From Providencia alcalifaciens (GTDB lineage: Bacteria; Pseudomonadota; Gammaproteobacteria; Enterobacterales; Enterobacteriaceae), in NCBI RefSeq assembly GCF_915403165.1, contig NZ_OU659204.1, forward strand, positions 248,001-312,000: DNA of 64,000 nucleotides. The letters run 5' to 3'. Below, piece after piece: positions 28,061 through 36,669 of this stretch; within the stretch, counting starts at the first letter, position 1; the number at the start of each line of letters is the position of its first letter. The notes beneath the pieces are model-generated. The model saw only the letters and a program-made list of their open reading frames with translations. It was not told where the DNA came from and ran no database searches. Both the position numbers and the translations under genes were made by a program.

Positions 28061-29395
28061 ATGACTAATCAATCATCTGGCTCCTCGCAATCGCAGGGTC
28101 TGTTTCAGCGTGTGTTTAAATTACAAGAACACGGTACCACCGCAAGAACAGAGGTCGTTGCAGGGTTCACCACCTTCCTGACGATGGTATATATCGTTTT
28201 TGTTAACCCACAAATTTTGTCTGTAGCTGGTATGGATATCAAAGCGGTATTCGTAACCACCTGTTTAATCGCCGCCCTCGGCAGTATTTTAATGGGCTTA
28301 CTGGCTAACTTACCTATTGCCGTTGCACCTGCGATGGGGCTAAACGCCTTCTTTGCCTTTGTGGTTGTTGGGGCGATGGGCTATTCATGGCAAGTCGCTA
28401 TGGGCGCTGTATTCTGGGGCGCAGTTGGATTATTTATTCTGACGTTATTCCGTATTCGTTACTGGATCATCGCCAATATTCCCCTGAGTTTACGAGTGGG
28501 GATCACCAGCGGTATCGGTCTGTTTATCGCCATGATGGGACTGAAAAACTCCGGTATTATCGTTGCAAACCCAGATACCTTAGTGTCGATTGGTAACCTA
28601 ACTCACCATAATGTGTGGCTAGGGGCATTAGGCTTTTTCATTATTGCCATTTTAGCGGCGCGTAATATCCATGCGGCAGTATTGGTGTCTATCGCCGTGA
28701 CTACGCTGATTGGCTTAGCACTGGGTGATGTGAAATATACGGGCATTTTCTCAATGCCACCAAGCATTAGCAGTGTTGTTGGACAAGTGGACTTTGCTGG
28801 TTCACTGGATCTCGCACTTTCTGGGGTTATCTTTGCCTTTATGTTGGTGAACCTGTTTGACTCCTCAGGCACCATGATTGGGGTAACAGACAAAGCAGGT
28901 ATTACCAACGAGCGCGGGACTTTCCCTCGCATGAAGCAAGCGCTGTATGTAGATAGCTTAAGTTCGGTAGCCGGTTCTGCAATGGGGACTTCGTCCGTAA
29001 CAGCGTATATCGAAAGTTCTTCAGGGGTATCCGTAGGCGGCCGTACGGGCTTAACCGCGATTGTCGTCGGTGTGTTATTCCTGCTGACTATGTTTATCTC
29101 TCCGCTGGCAGGAATGGTTCCAGCCTATGCAACCGCAGGTGCGCTGATTTATGTTGGCGTTCTGATGACTTCAAGCTTAACGCGTGTGAAATGGGATGAC
29201 TTAACGGAATCCGTTCCAGCGTTTATAACTGCGGTAATGATGCCATTTAGTTTCTCGATTACAGAAGGTATTGCGCTAGGCTTTATCGCGTACTGTGCGA
29301 TGAAGATTGGTACAGGGCGCTGGCGTGATCTGGGTCTGTGTGTGATCCTTGTAGCAGCGATGTTCTTGTTAAAAATGGTTCTCGTCGACGCCTAA
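28061..29395 (+). CDS. NCS2/AzgA-type purine permease, probably adenine
   Basis: 444-residue inner-membrane symporter with 12 or more hydrophobic segments. It is close to the E. coli AdeP/AdeQ group: F-K-L-x-x-H-G-T-T-x-R-T-E, T-T-F-L-T-M-V-Y-I-V-F-V-N-P, A-P-A-M-G-L-N-A-F-F-A-F and N-L-F-D-S-S-G-T...G-V-T-D-K-A-G. The last block and G-T-S-S-V-T-A-Y-I-E-S carry substrate-binding residues of the family. AAGG precedes the ATG at 28061. A frame from 27971 crosses the promoter region. The PurR box upstream supports a purine substrate. Adenine is inferred from family resemblance. Confidence 0.88.
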   Translation: MTNQSSGSSQSQGLFQRVFKLQEHGTTARTEVVAGFTTFLTMVYIVFVNPQILSVAGMDIKAVFVTTCLIAALGSILMGLLANLPIAVAPAMGLNAFFAFVVVGAMGYSWQVAMGAVFWGAVGLFILTLFRIRYWIIANIPLSLRVGITSGIGLFIAMMGLKNSGIIVANPDTLVSIGNLTHHNVWLGALGFFIIAILAARNIHAAVLVSIAVTTLIGLALGDVKYTGIFSMPPSISSVVGQVDFAGSLDLALSGVIFAFMLVNLFDSSGTMIGVTDKAGITNERGTFPRMKQALYVDSLSSVAGSAMGTSSVTAYIESSSGVSVGGRTGLTAIVVGVLFLLTMFISPLAGMVPAYATAGALIYVGVLMTSSLTRVKWDDLTESVPAFITAVMMPFSFSITEGIALGFIAYCAMKIGTGRWRDLGLCVILVAAMFLLKMVLVDA

Positions 29396-29403
29396 TATGC
29401 TCG

Positions 29404-29531
29404 AATGCTCGTCATATTTTGCACTGTAGCAGCGTTGGCTTCGGTTGCTAACCCTAGTCACATACTTATGTATGCTCCTAGGGATTAGCAACTCTTGCCG
29501 CCTTGCTACAGCACAAACTATTTAGAGCATT
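29404..29531. repeat. ERIC element 2 (128 bp)
   Basis: Imperfect palindrome with ends AATGCTC...GAGCATT. The core TCACATACTTATGTATGCTC, then CTAGGG and CTCTTGCCGCCTTGC, corresponds closely to the canonical ERIC sequence. It lies 8 bases after the permease stop codon. Confidence 0.88.
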
Positions 29532-29657
29532 GGAATGCTTAGGCAACTTGAATTATTTAGAATATTACTCAAGATGGTTTTCTGTTTTCTGGCGATACAG
29601 CTATTTAGAGCATTGGACAACATAAGCAACTTGAATTATTTAGAATATTGCTCAAGG
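29519..29657. repeat. Direct repeat of an ERIC right end (period about 82 bp)
   Basis: The 17-mer CTATTTAGAGCATTGGA at 29519 recurs at 29601, and GCAACTTGAATTATTTAGAA at 29543 recurs at 29626, followed by ATATT(A/G)CTCAAG. Both blocks resemble the ERIC right terminus. A third degenerate copy (GCAACTCAAATTATTTAAGG) lies near 29715. Remnants of repeated or truncated ERIC insertions. No gene is seen in 29396-29867. Confidence 0.75.
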
Positions 29658-29867
29658 TGACTCTCTATTTTTAGTACAAGACCCTTCAACGAGCTTCCCT
29701 TTTGTTGCTTGCATGCAACTCAAATTATTTAAGGTATAATCATTAAAGTATTGCTGCGAATGCAAAGTGAGATAAAATTCACCTACAATTGCAAAGTAGT
29801 GCTTTCACCGCTAAAAGGATCCTGCTAGATTCCGCAGCAGAAACTGATTTTATCAAGGTAGCAAACC

Positions 29868-30386
29868 ATGAATTCACCAAAAAAACCGACCAGCAATCCA
29901 AAGAAAAAATACCGTAAGACGAAAGAAGAAATTAACGCGGAAGGTCGTGAGCGTAAGCGCGAGAAAAAACATCGCGGGCATAAGTCTGGTAGCCGTAATC
30001 AAGACGAGTCTTCAAATGGTCAAAAAAATGGACAAAATGTTCAGGCTGACCCACGTATTGGCAGTAAAAAACCCATTCCATTAATTGTGGAAGATAACAA
30101 GCCAACAGCACGTCCAGTTGTGAAAGAGAAGCCAGTTGCTAAAGAAAAACTGACCCCAGAAAAAGAACTGGAAATGTTGGAAAGTGACGATCGTTTAGAT
30201 GCGTTATTAGCGCGCTTGGAAGAAGGTGAAACGATTACGGCGCAAGAGCAAAAATATGTTGAAACATGCTTAGACCGTATTGATGAGCTGATGAACACTC
30301 TTGGCATTGAATATGCTGAAGAAGAGGGTGATGAAGAGGAAGAAGAGAAATTTGATGACATTATGCGCATCTTAAAAAGTAAATAA
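29868..30386 (+). CDS. yihI: Der GTPase-activating protein YihI
   Basis: 172-residue, highly charged cytosolic protein. The Lys/Arg-rich N-terminus (K-K-x-Y-R-K-T-K-E-E-I-N-A-E-G-R-E-R-K-R-E-K-K) is followed by a disordered middle and an acidic C-terminus (E-E-E-G-D-E-E-E-E-E). This is the YihI layout. It stimulates the GTPase Der and so modulates 50S ribosome assembly. Next to hemN as in E. coli. AAGGT precedes the ATG. Confidence 0.93.
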   Translation: MNSPKKPTSNPKKKYRKTKEEINAEGRERKREKKHRGHKSGSRNQDESSNGQKNGQNVQADPRIGSKKPIPLIVEDNKPTARPVVKEKPVAKEKLTPEKELEMLESDDRLDALLARLEEGETITAQEQKYVETCLDRIDELMNTLGIEYAEEEGDEEEEEKFDDIMRILKSK

Positions 30387-30403
30387 TTGCCTCTCTATTT
30401 GTT

Positions 30404-30424
30404 CCTCCCGCGGCAGGCGGGAGG
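30404..30424 (+). terminator. Hairpin after yihI
   Basis: CCTCCCG (30404-30410) and CGGGAGG (30418-30424) form a GC-rich 7-bp stem. The following sequence is only mildly T-rich. Confidence 0.6.
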
Positions 30425-30601
30425 AATGCTGCTTAATTTCTCGCCTACCTTCCTTTTCTTTGATGTTGCATCAGATCTGTTTTTCCTAACATCGCTATAA
30501 TCTTTGCGGTATAGACTCTTTACATAAATAGCTAAAAAATAATCTAAAGAGATATAATTAACAGTGATGCTTTCGAGCTTGTGGTCAATTAAGGAATATC
30601 A

Positions 30602-31975
30602 ATGTCAGAGCAAAATATTGTTTGGGATCTCTCTCTCATCCAGAAATATAACTATTCAGGCCCACGTTATACCTCTTATCCAACAGCCTTAGAGTTCAAT
30701 CAAGACTACAACGAACAGGCTTTTGTTGAGGCAACCCAACGTTATCCTGACCGCCCTTTGTCTCTGTACGTCCATATCCCGTTTTGCCATAAACTGTGCT
30801 ATTTCTGCGGCTGCAATAAGCTGGTCACTCGCCAAAAACATAAAGCGGATGAGTATTTACAAGTCATTGAAAAAGAAATTATCCAGCGTGCTGCGTTACT
30901 TAAAAACCGCACAGTGACTCAAATGCACTGGGGCGGCGGTACACCAACGTATCTAGACAAGGCACAAGTGAGCCATTTAGTTGGCTTGCTGAAAAAACAT
31001 TTTCATTTTGCACCAGATGCCGAGATGTCCATCGAGGTAGATCCCCGTGAAATAGAACTCGACATGATTGACCATCTGCGCAGCGAAGGCTTTAACCGTC
31101 TAAGCATGGGTGTTCAAGATTTTAATAAAGAAGTGCAAGTTCTGGTTAACCGCGAGCAAGATGAAGAGTTTATTTTTGCGCTCATTAAACGTGCCAAAGA
31201 GACTGGCTTCACTTCAACCAGTATCGACCTAATTTACGGTTTGCCAAAACAGACCCCCGAAAGCTTCGCGTTTACGTTGAAAAAAGTGGCGGAGCTAGCA
31301 CCTGATCGTCTAAGCGTTTTCAACTACGCTCATTTGCCGAATTTATTTGCAGCGCAGCGTAAAATCAAAGATGAAGACCTACCAACGGCGGAGCAAAAGC
31401 TGGATATCCTGCAAGATACTATCGCAACGCTAACATCCGGCGGTTATCAATTTATTGGTATGGATCATTTTGCTCGCCCAGAAGATGAACTGGCAGTGGC
31501 GCAGCGAGAAGGGATTTTACATCGTAATTTCCAAGGCTATACCACCCAAGGGGATTGTGATTTATTAGGATTAGGGGTATCGGCGATTAGCATGCTCGGC
31601 GATAACTATGCCCAAAATCAGAAAGATTTAAAAACCTACTACGCGCAAGTGGAAGAAAAAGGCCATGCTCTATGGCGTGGATTAGTGCTAACAGATGACG
31701 ACTGCCTACGCCGCGATGTAATCAAAACGTTGATCTGTAACTTCCAATTGAGCTTTGCCCAAATTGAAGCGCTCTACCCAATCGATTTCAAAAGCTACTT
31801 CAAAGAAGACCTAGAACTGCTCAAACCAATGGCAGAAGATGGGCTGGTGGAAGTCAGTGAGAAGGGAATTAAAGTGACGCCTCAAGGGCGTTTGCTGATC
31901 CGCAATGTGTGTATGTGTTTTGATGTTTATCTTAGAAGTCAGATGAGGCAGCGCCAATTCTCCCGCGTCATCTGA
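30602..31975 (+). CDS. hemN: Oxygen-independent coproporphyrinogen III dehydrogenase
   Basis: 457-residue radical SAM enzyme (same length as E. coli) that decarboxylates coproporphyrinogen III to protoporphyrinogen IX in anaerobic haem synthesis. The 4Fe-4S motif C-x-x-x-C-x-x-C is Cys62, Cys66 and Cys69, followed by a further Cys71. The W-G-G-G-T-P-T SAM-binding motif and C-terminal HemN domain are complete. In E. coli the next gene is glnG. Here ERIC elements and about 23 kb of accessory genes intervene. Confidence 0.97.
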   Translation: MSEQNIVWDLSLIQKYNYSGPRYTSYPTALEFNQDYNEQAFVEATQRYPDRPLSLYVHIPFCHKLCYFCGCNKLVTRQKHKADEYLQVIEKEIIQRAALLKNRTVTQMHWGGGTPTYLDKAQVSHLVGLLKKHFHFAPDAEMSIEVDPREIELDMIDHLRSEGFNRLSMGVQDFNKEVQVLVNREQDEEFIFALIKRAKETGFTSTSIDLIYGLPKQTPESFAFTLKKVAELAPDRLSVFNYAHLPNLFAAQRKIKDEDLPTAEQKLDILQDTIATLTSGGYQFIGMDHFARPEDELAVAQREGILHRNFQGYTTQGDCDLLGLGVSAISMLGDNYAQNQKDLKTYYAQVEEKGHALWRGLVLTDDDCLRRDVIKTLICNFQLSFAQIEALYPIDFKSYFKEDLELLKPMAEDGLVEVSEKGIKVTPQGRLLIRNVCMCFDVYLRSQMRQRQFSRVI

Positions 31976-32102
31976 ATACTCTTCATATTTCGTGCTGTAG
32001 CGTTGTTGGCTACGTTCGCTAACCCTAGTCACATACTTGTGTATGCTCCTAGGGCTTAGCTTCTCTTGCCGCCTAGCTACAACACGAACTATTTTGAGTA
32101 TT
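31975..32102. repeat. ERIC element 3 (128 bp)
   Basis: Ends AATACTC-like/GAGTATT with the core GTCACATACTTGTGTATGCT, then CTAGGG and CTCTTGCCGCC. It begins at the hemN stop codon, just as ERIC 1 begins at the envZ stop. Confidence 0.88.
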
Positions 32103-32103
32103 A

Positions 32104-32231
32104 AATTTTCTTTATATTTCGTGCGATAGCTGCGTTGGCTTTATTCGGCTACTCGGGTCACATACTTTTGTATGCTCCCCGAGATATCCGAATTTTGCCG
32201 CCTTGCTCTAGCGCGAACTATTTAGAACATT
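32104..32231. repeat. ERIC element 4 (128 bp), in tandem with element 3
   Basis: A second full element starts one base after element 3, in the same orientation. The core GTCACATACTTTTGTATGCT is followed by CCCGAG and TTTTGCCGCC, with end GAACATT. The two differ enough to be independent copies rather than a fresh duplication. No gene lies in 31976-32300. Confidence 0.85.
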
Positions 32232-32300
32232 GGATGTTTATTAGATAGTTATCTAAAACACTCCACATCCCACATCCCACACTCTGCATATTCCGCAGGG

Positions 32301-33443
32301 CTAGTGCTTCACTTTTTCGATCAGCTGGTAGGCGGTGTTGATGCGCTCCGGGATTGGGTACCATTGGTTGGAGAGCAGAACGACGGCGATTTTTTCTTCG
32401 GGAATAAATACCGCGTAAGTGGCGAATCCGCCGGTGGAGCCAGTTTTGTTATACAGTGCGCGGGATTCTGGTGGCATTGGTGGCTGAATGGCATCCACTT
32501 TTTGCGGTTTAAGCGCCATATCATCACGGTTACCTTGTTGTAACTGGGCGAGTGAAACCGGCCACGGGTAACTTTCCCACATCAAATCTTGCACAAACGA
32601 ATCCGTCATATATACGCCAGCATGTGTATCTTCCACCGCCTCTTGCCACGGTTTTGCCACGTCGGCCACTTGCAGATTAATATCTAAAAAGTGGATCAAA
32701 TCCTTCGCATTAGACTTCAAACCATACGCTTCATTATCTAAAATTTGCGGCGTCACACGCACAGGCTGATGCTGCTTGTTATACCCTTGAGCATAATTTT
32801 TTTGCTGATTGTGCGGTACCTGTAAATAGGTATGCTTCATGCCCAAAGCCGGTAACATCATCTTTTCCATCGCATCTGGGAATGACTGATTAAGCTGCTT
32901 AGCCGTGACCATGCCTAATAAACCTACACCAAGATTGGAGTAAGAACGGTATTCACCGATAGGTTTTACAGGGGACCACTGCTGATAATAATGGATGAGC
33001 TCCGCACGGTTAGTCACTGCATCCGGCACAAATAGGGATAAGCCAGAAGTGTGAGTGGCTAAATTCATCACGGTCACTTTATCAAATACGCTGTTTTTTA
33101 ATTCAGGTAAATAATGGCTGACGGTTTGCGCAAAATCTAACTTACCTTGCCCTTGAGCATAGGCGGCAAGCGTAGCCGTAAAAGTTTTTGATAAAGAACC
33201 AATTTCATACAGCGTATTGTTGCTTACTGGCACCTGAGTTTGTTTGGACTGTACGCCATAATGATAAATGAAGTGTTCGCCATCCACTGAAATGGCAACG
33301 GACATTCCCGGAATTTGTTGCTGCTTCATCAACGGCTTAATAATGCTGTCCACATCCGATTGCGTTAATGCTGCGCTAGATAATGAGGTAAATGCCAAAC
33401 TCAGGGCGACAAGCAGCCGTCCGCGACGAAAAAGATTTTTCAT
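32301..33443 (-). CDS. ampC: Class C beta-lactamase AmpC
   Basis: 380-residue periplasmic cephalosporinase. A signal peptide ends at about residue 24-25 (L-S-S-A-A before L-T-Q-S-D). The three active-site motifs are complete: S-L-S-K with nucleophile Ser83 (Ser64 in mature numbering), Y-S-N at 168-170 and K-T-G at 333-335. The ATG at 33443 is chosen over one at 33455 because the likely promoter -10 box is at 33460-33465. Divergent ampR with a 153-base gap implies an inducible system. It is a chromosomal-type enzyme and I see no mobile element. Confidence 0.96.
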   Translation of the reverse strand: MKNLFRRGRLLVALSLAFTSLSSAALTQSDVDSIIKPLMKQQQIPGMSVAISVDGEHFIYHYGVQSKQTQVPVSNNTLYEIGSLSKTFTATLAAYAQGQGKLDFAQTVSHYLPELKNSVFDKVTVMNLATHTSGLSLFVPDAVTNRAELIHYYQQWSPVKPIGEYRSYSNLGVGLLGMVTAKQLNQSFPDAMEKMMLPALGMKHTYLQVPHNQQKNYAQGYNKQHQPVRVTPQILDNEAYGLKSNAKDLIHFLDINLQVADVAKPWQEAVEDTHAGVYMTDSFVQDLMWESYPWPVSLAQLQQGNRDDMALKPQKVDAIQPPMPPESRALYNKTGSTGGFATYAVFIPEEKIAVVLLSNQWYPIPERINTAYQLIEKVKH

Positions 33444-33459
33444 ACAGATGTCCATTTAA

Positions 33460-33488
33460 ATAAAAGTTTTAGTTATGATGAGTGACAA
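33460..33488 (-). promoter_or_regulatory. ampC promoter
   Basis: On the minus strand TTGTCA (33483-33488) and TTTTAT (33460-33465) are separated by exactly 17 bases. The -35 box equals that of E. coli ampC. The predicted transcript start near 33453 gives a very short leader. Confidence 0.55.
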
Positions 33489-33502
33489 GTAAAATTGGTC
33501 AC

Positions 33503-33529
33503 ATACCAAAGGGTGAATGATTCTGGTAT
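33503..33529. promoter_or_regulatory. Putative AmpR operator
   Basis: ATACCA (33503-33508) and TGGTAT (33524-33529) form an inverted repeat over a 15-base spacer, just upstream of the ampC -35 box and inside the ampC-ampR gap. This is the expected place and style for a LysR-type regulator site. Confidence 0.5.
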
Positions 33530-33596
33530 CGGAGTATGCGGCTTTTTGGGCATGAGTTAAAACGATATAAAATTCGATGAGGTAAAAGAAAATCTT

Positions 33597-34487
33597 ATGG
33601 CTGAAAATGCTCGCTACCGTTTACCCCTCAATGCACTCAGAGCTTTTGAGGCATCTGCGCGCCATCTAAGCTTTACTCGAGCAGGTATGGAGTTAAACGT
33701 CACTCAGGCAGCGGTAAGCCAGCAAGTTCGCGCGCTGGAAGAACAATTAGGCTTAGAGCTATTTATTCGTTTGCCAAGAGGATTGGCGCTAACCGATGAA
33801 GGGCTGGCATTATTGCCTGTCGTTAGCCGATCTTTCGACCAAATTGAATCATTATTGCAGCAATTCGAAGATGGTCATTATCATGAAGTCCTGAATGTTT
33901 CCGTGGTAGGAACCTTTGCAGCGGGCTGGCTATTACCGCGTTTATCGCGTTTTTCCGATCTCTACCCCTATATTGATTTGCGTATTATGACCCACAATAA
34001 CGTGGTGAACTTAGCTGGGGAAGGGGTTGATTTTGCGATCCGTTTTGGGGAAGGGCTTTGGCCATTAGTGGAAAATACCCCGCTGTTTTCTGCACCGCAT
34101 ACAGTGCTTTGTGCCGAAAAGGTAGCCCATAAAGTTAAGCATCCAAATGATCTACAAAGATTTCCTTTGATGCGTTCTTATCGAAAGGATGAATGGGAAA
34201 AATGGTTTTTAGCAGCGAATGTGGAACCGTGGCGTGTGAAAGGACCTGTTTTTGACTCTTCTCGTTTAATGGTGGAAGCCGCTTTACTCATGAACGGTGT
34301 CGCCATTGCTCCAAGTTGTATGTTTGAACGGGAGTTAAGTGCAGGGGATTTGGTGCAGCCGTTTGATATTTCCGTGACCCTCGGCGGTTATTGGCTAAGC
34401 CGTTTGAAATCCAAGCCGATGACGCCAGCTATGGCGATTTTCCAGCAATGGTTACTTGAAGAGTCTAAAAGTAGAGGGCATTTATAG
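33597..34487 (+). CDS. ampR: LysR-type regulator AmpR
   Basis: 296 residues. The N-terminal winged helix (N-A-L-R-A-F-E-A-S-A-R-H-L-S-F-T-R-A-G-M-E-L, then T-Q-A-A-V-S-Q-Q-V) is followed by an effector domain that resembles Citrobacter/Enterobacter AmpR closely: V-V-G-T-F-A-x-G-x-L-x-P, T-H-N-N, L-x-R-S-Y-R-x-D-E-W and F-D-S-S. In those organisms AmpR senses muropeptides and UDP-MurNAc-pentapeptide and activates ampC when the wall is damaged by beta-lactams. Divergent from ampC. Confidence 0.93.
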   Translation: MAENARYRLPLNALRAFEASARHLSFTRAGMELNVTQAAVSQQVRALEEQLGLELFIRLPRGLALTDEGLALLPVVSRSFDQIESLLQQFEDGHYHEVLNVSVVGTFAAGWLLPRLSRFSDLYPYIDLRIMTHNNVVNLAGEGVDFAIRFGEGLWPLVENTPLFSAPHTVLCAEKVAHKVKHPNDLQRFPLMRSYRKDEWEKWFLAANVEPWRVKGPVFDSSRLMVEAALLMNGVAIAPSCMFERELSAGDLVQPFDISVTLGGYWLSRLKSKPMTPAMAIFQQWLLEESKSRGHL

Positions 34488-34494
34488 AGCGATA

Positions 34495-34524
34495 AATCGG
34501 TGCTTAAATCCTGAAGCACCGATT
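34495..34524. terminator. Shared terminator between ampR and fimbrial operon 1
   Basis: AATCGGTGCTT (34495-34505) and AAGCACCGATT (34514-34524) form a perfect 11-bp stem between two convergent transcripts. The T run is weak on both sides. Confidence 0.7.
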
Positions 34525-34556
34525 GTGAAATTGGATAAAATATGTGTAATCGGTAA

Positions 34557-34844
34557 TTAGAAAACTATTGATTCGGCGGCATAGTAACTTTTCTTGCCGT
34601 CTTGTCTATCTTGCTTATCATTAGTCTTGTTAAATTCAGTAAAAAAATAAATTGGGTCTACTGAGAAAATCAATGAGAATTGGTAAAGTGTATCTACATG
34701 TATATTGACTTCACCATTTTCATAGCGTGATAAGTGCTGCTGACTGATCCCCATTAGCTCACTGAGCTTTTTACCACTCATTCCATGAATATCTCTCAGC
34801 GCTCTTATTTTTAGACCGACAGATTTTGATATTATTTTCTCCAT
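34557..34844 (-). CDS. MrpJ-type HTH regulator A (fimbrial operon 1)
   Basis: 95-residue XRE/HTH_3 protein. The recognition helix reads G-I-S-Q-Q-H-L-S-R-Y-E-N-G, a variant of the S-Q-Q-Q-F-S-R-Y-E motif that marks Proteus MrpJ-family proteins. These are encoded at the ends of fimbrial operons and repress flagellar genes while fimbriae are made. It closely resembles regulator D of operon 2 (shared I-H-V-D-T-L-Y). Last gene of operon 1. Role inferred from family and position. Confidence 0.8.
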   Translation of the reverse strand: MEKIISKSVGLKIRALRDIHGMSGKKLSELMGISQQHLSRYENGEVNIHVDTLYQFSLIFSVDPIYFFTEFNKTNDKQDRQDGKKSYYAAESIVF

Positions 34845-34921
34845 ATCTTTAACTCCTAGATATATTTATTATGAGAGTTACTTATAGGTTATATTTAGAT
34901 ATATAAAATGTATCGAAAGAA

Positions 34922-35149
34922 TTATTTATGATTGATGTCTAATAAGGATTGAATATCAATATTAAAATAATTCGCATATTGGCCTAATCTATCTAAATTA
35001 ATTCTATTTATCCCCCTTTCGTAGCGTGATTGTTGTTGTTCACTAACACCTATAGTGTTAGCAAGTTCCTTTAATGTAACTCCGTTCATTTTTCGATAAT
35101 AAATAATTTTACTACCAACCATTGTAGATATGGGATAGTTTTTATTCAT
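34922..35149 (-). CDS. MrpJ-type HTH regulator B (fimbrial operon 1)
   Basis: 75-residue HTH protein, nearly only the DNA-binding domain. The motif V-S-E-Q-Q-Q-S-R-Y-E-R-G-I-N-R-I-N-L-D-R-L is almost the same as in regulator C, so B and C are tandem duplicates. They are separated by about 200 AT-rich bases with no visible gene. Probable fimbrial/motility switch regulator, by analogy with MrpJ. Confidence 0.75.
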   Translation of the reverse strand: MNKNYPISTMVGSKIIYYRKMNGVTLKELANTIGVSEQQQSRYERGINRINLDRLGQYANYFNIDIQSLLDINHK

Positions 35150-35351
35150 ATTGAGCCTTCTGGTGAGTAAATTTATAAACTAAAATAAATAAACCTTAAT
35201 TTAAATGGTTGAAAAAATAGGATAATATCAATGTAGATAACAACCTAGCACTAATTCGTACATGAAACTAGAGTATTAGACTAATAAATAAAGTCTATTT
35301 TTCTAAATATTTTGTGGTTTACTGATATTTTGGTTATCATTATTTGATTAT

Positions 35352-35609
35352 TTAAATAGGGTCTTTTTTCATGTTGTTTATTTCCTGCTCACTAATATTA
35401 AAAAAATCGATTAAATCGACTCTAAATATTTCAGCATACTGATTAAGGCGATCCAAATTAATGCGATTAATTCCACGTTCATAGCGAGATTGTTGCTGTT
35501 CACTAACATTGATTATTTTGGCTATATCATAGAGTGACATACCACTCATTTTTCTATAATAGGTAATTTTCCCACCAATAATTCGGGAGATAGTATAATA
35601 TTTAGGCAT
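35352..35609 (-). CDS. MrpJ-type HTH regulator C (fimbrial operon 1)
   Basis: 85 residues, 39 bases after the last minor pilin gene, so likely cotranscribed. I-G-G-K-I-T-Y-Y-R-K-M-S-G-M-S leads into V-S-E-Q-Q-Q-S-R-Y-E-R-G-I-N-R. GGAG-like AAGGAG precedes the ATG. First of three regulators in this operon. Confidence 0.8.
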   Translation of the reverse strand: MPKYYTISRIIGGKITYYRKMSGMSLYDIAKIINVSEQQQSRYERGINRINLDRLNQYAEIFRVDLIDFFNISEQEINNMKKDPI

Positions 35610-35648
35610 TGTTAACTCCTTTTTTCATCCCCTAATTCGAATCTCACT

Positions 35649-36143
35649 TTATAGATATATTAATGTAAATTCTAAATGACTTTGAAAATCTCCTGGTGTA
35701 AACATTGTTTGAAGAGTAACCATTCTCGCAGATAATGGAATTTCGGCACTTTTTGTGGCGCTATTGATAATAATATCTACAGTACTGCCATTTTTTAGAG
35801 TGGCTTTATTGTTTTTTTGTGCCAAATGAAGCAGGCTGCCAGTAGAACTGCCTGTATTCACAAAATAGTTATTATCAGTACTATCTGGCGTTCCACTAAC
35901 ACTGAATTTGGCACTTTTAGTTGATACGGGACAATCAATGAGTTTGATAGAGAAATCGACCCATGGGCTTTGGGCTGGGTTACGATAATTCCAGCGATTT
36001 ATCTTACCTAATGCCACGTTATAACTGGTATTCTCAATTTTGCAGGGCATAACTACCACATTGCCATGCACGTAGATATTGACGCTTTGAGCCATCACTG
36101 GTAGAGCCAATAATCCCAGAAAAATGAATAAAATTTTTTTCAT
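35649..36143 (-). CDS. Minor fimbrial subunit 1b (operon 1)
   Basis: 164-residue secreted pilin. The signal peptide ends P-V-M-A before Q-S-V-N-I. The Ig-like pilin fold has a conserved Cys pair (V-M-P-C-K-I and I-D-C-P-V) and an alternating-hydrophobic C-terminal beta strand ending L-E-F-T-L-I-Y-L, for capture by the chaperone. Nearly identical in layout to the 42.9-kb subunit of operon 2. The ATG at 36143 follows GAGAC. A longer frame overlaps the upstream gene and is rejected. Confidence 0.85.
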   Translation of the reverse strand: MKKILFIFLGLLALPVMAQSVNIYVHGNVVVMPCKIENTSYNVALGKINRWNYRNPAQSPWVDFSIKLIDCPVSTKSAKFSVSGTPDSTDNNYFVNTGSSTGSLLHLAQKNNKATLKNGSTVDIIINSATKSAEIPLSARMVTLQTMFTPGDFQSHLEFTLIYL

Positions 36144-36153
36144 AATCAGTCTC

Positions 36154-36660
36154 TTATAAATAAGTGATAGTGGCTGTAATATTGGCTGATAAGGTGCCTG
36201 CTGTACCATTACCGAGGGAAGAAAATGCCCGTGTGCGTAGGGGTACACTCACTAAGGGCTTCCCGTTGGTGGGAACCGTTAGCACCTTGGCATTACCCAG
36301 CGGTGTTGCTCCATCGCCGCTTTGCAATTGAATGGCAATATTGGTCGCTGTGCCACTATTTTTATACAGGCTTGCGACATCGGCATTATCGGCGGTACCA
36401 GTAAAAGAGAGCTTTACGTTATTAATAAATGAGGAGCAATCTTTTAATTCAATGGTAAAAGGTTTCCAATCCGAGGCTTTCGTCCCACTATAAAAGGTAT
36501 CTAGCGGAATTGTGGTCAAATCGACATCTAAATTATTACCCGTTGATAAATTACAGGTTGCTGCTTTTATATTTCCCGTAAATTTTAAATACACAGTATC
36601 TGCCGCATAAGCCGTTATCGAGATATTTAAGAATAGTAAGGTAAGCAGTAATTTTTTCAT
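36154..36660 (-). CDS. Minor fimbrial subunit 1a (operon 1)
   Basis: 168 residues. Signal peptide to A-Y-A-A, then the pilin fold with Cys pair (A-A-T-C-N-L and L-K-D-C-S-S). It ends T-I-T-Y-L, the usual penultimate-aromatic donor strand. Its last 60 residues are almost the same as the operon 2 counterpart. Likely an adaptor near the fibre tip. Gaps of about 10 bases to both neighbours show tight cotranscription. Confidence 0.87.
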   Translation of the reverse strand: MKKLLLTLLFLNISITAYAADTVYLKFTGNIKAATCNLSTGNNLDVDLTTIPLDTFYSGTKASDWKPFTIELKDCSSFINNVKLSFTGTADNADVASLYKNSGTATNIAIQLQSGDGATPLGNAKVLTVPTNGKPLVSVPLRTRAFSSLGNGTAGTLSANITATITYL

Positions 36661-36669
36661 TTTAAACCT

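Noticed and set aside
30450..30500. FNR site before hemN (TTGAT...ATCAG)
   Set aside because: The spacing between half-sites is five bases rather than four and the second half-site is imperfect.
29404..32231. ERIC palindromes as rho-independent terminators or small RNA genes
   Set aside because: The consistent 127-128 bp length and canonical core identify them as ERIC repeats. They may fold in RNA, but no T tract or promoter supports a dedicated RNA gene.
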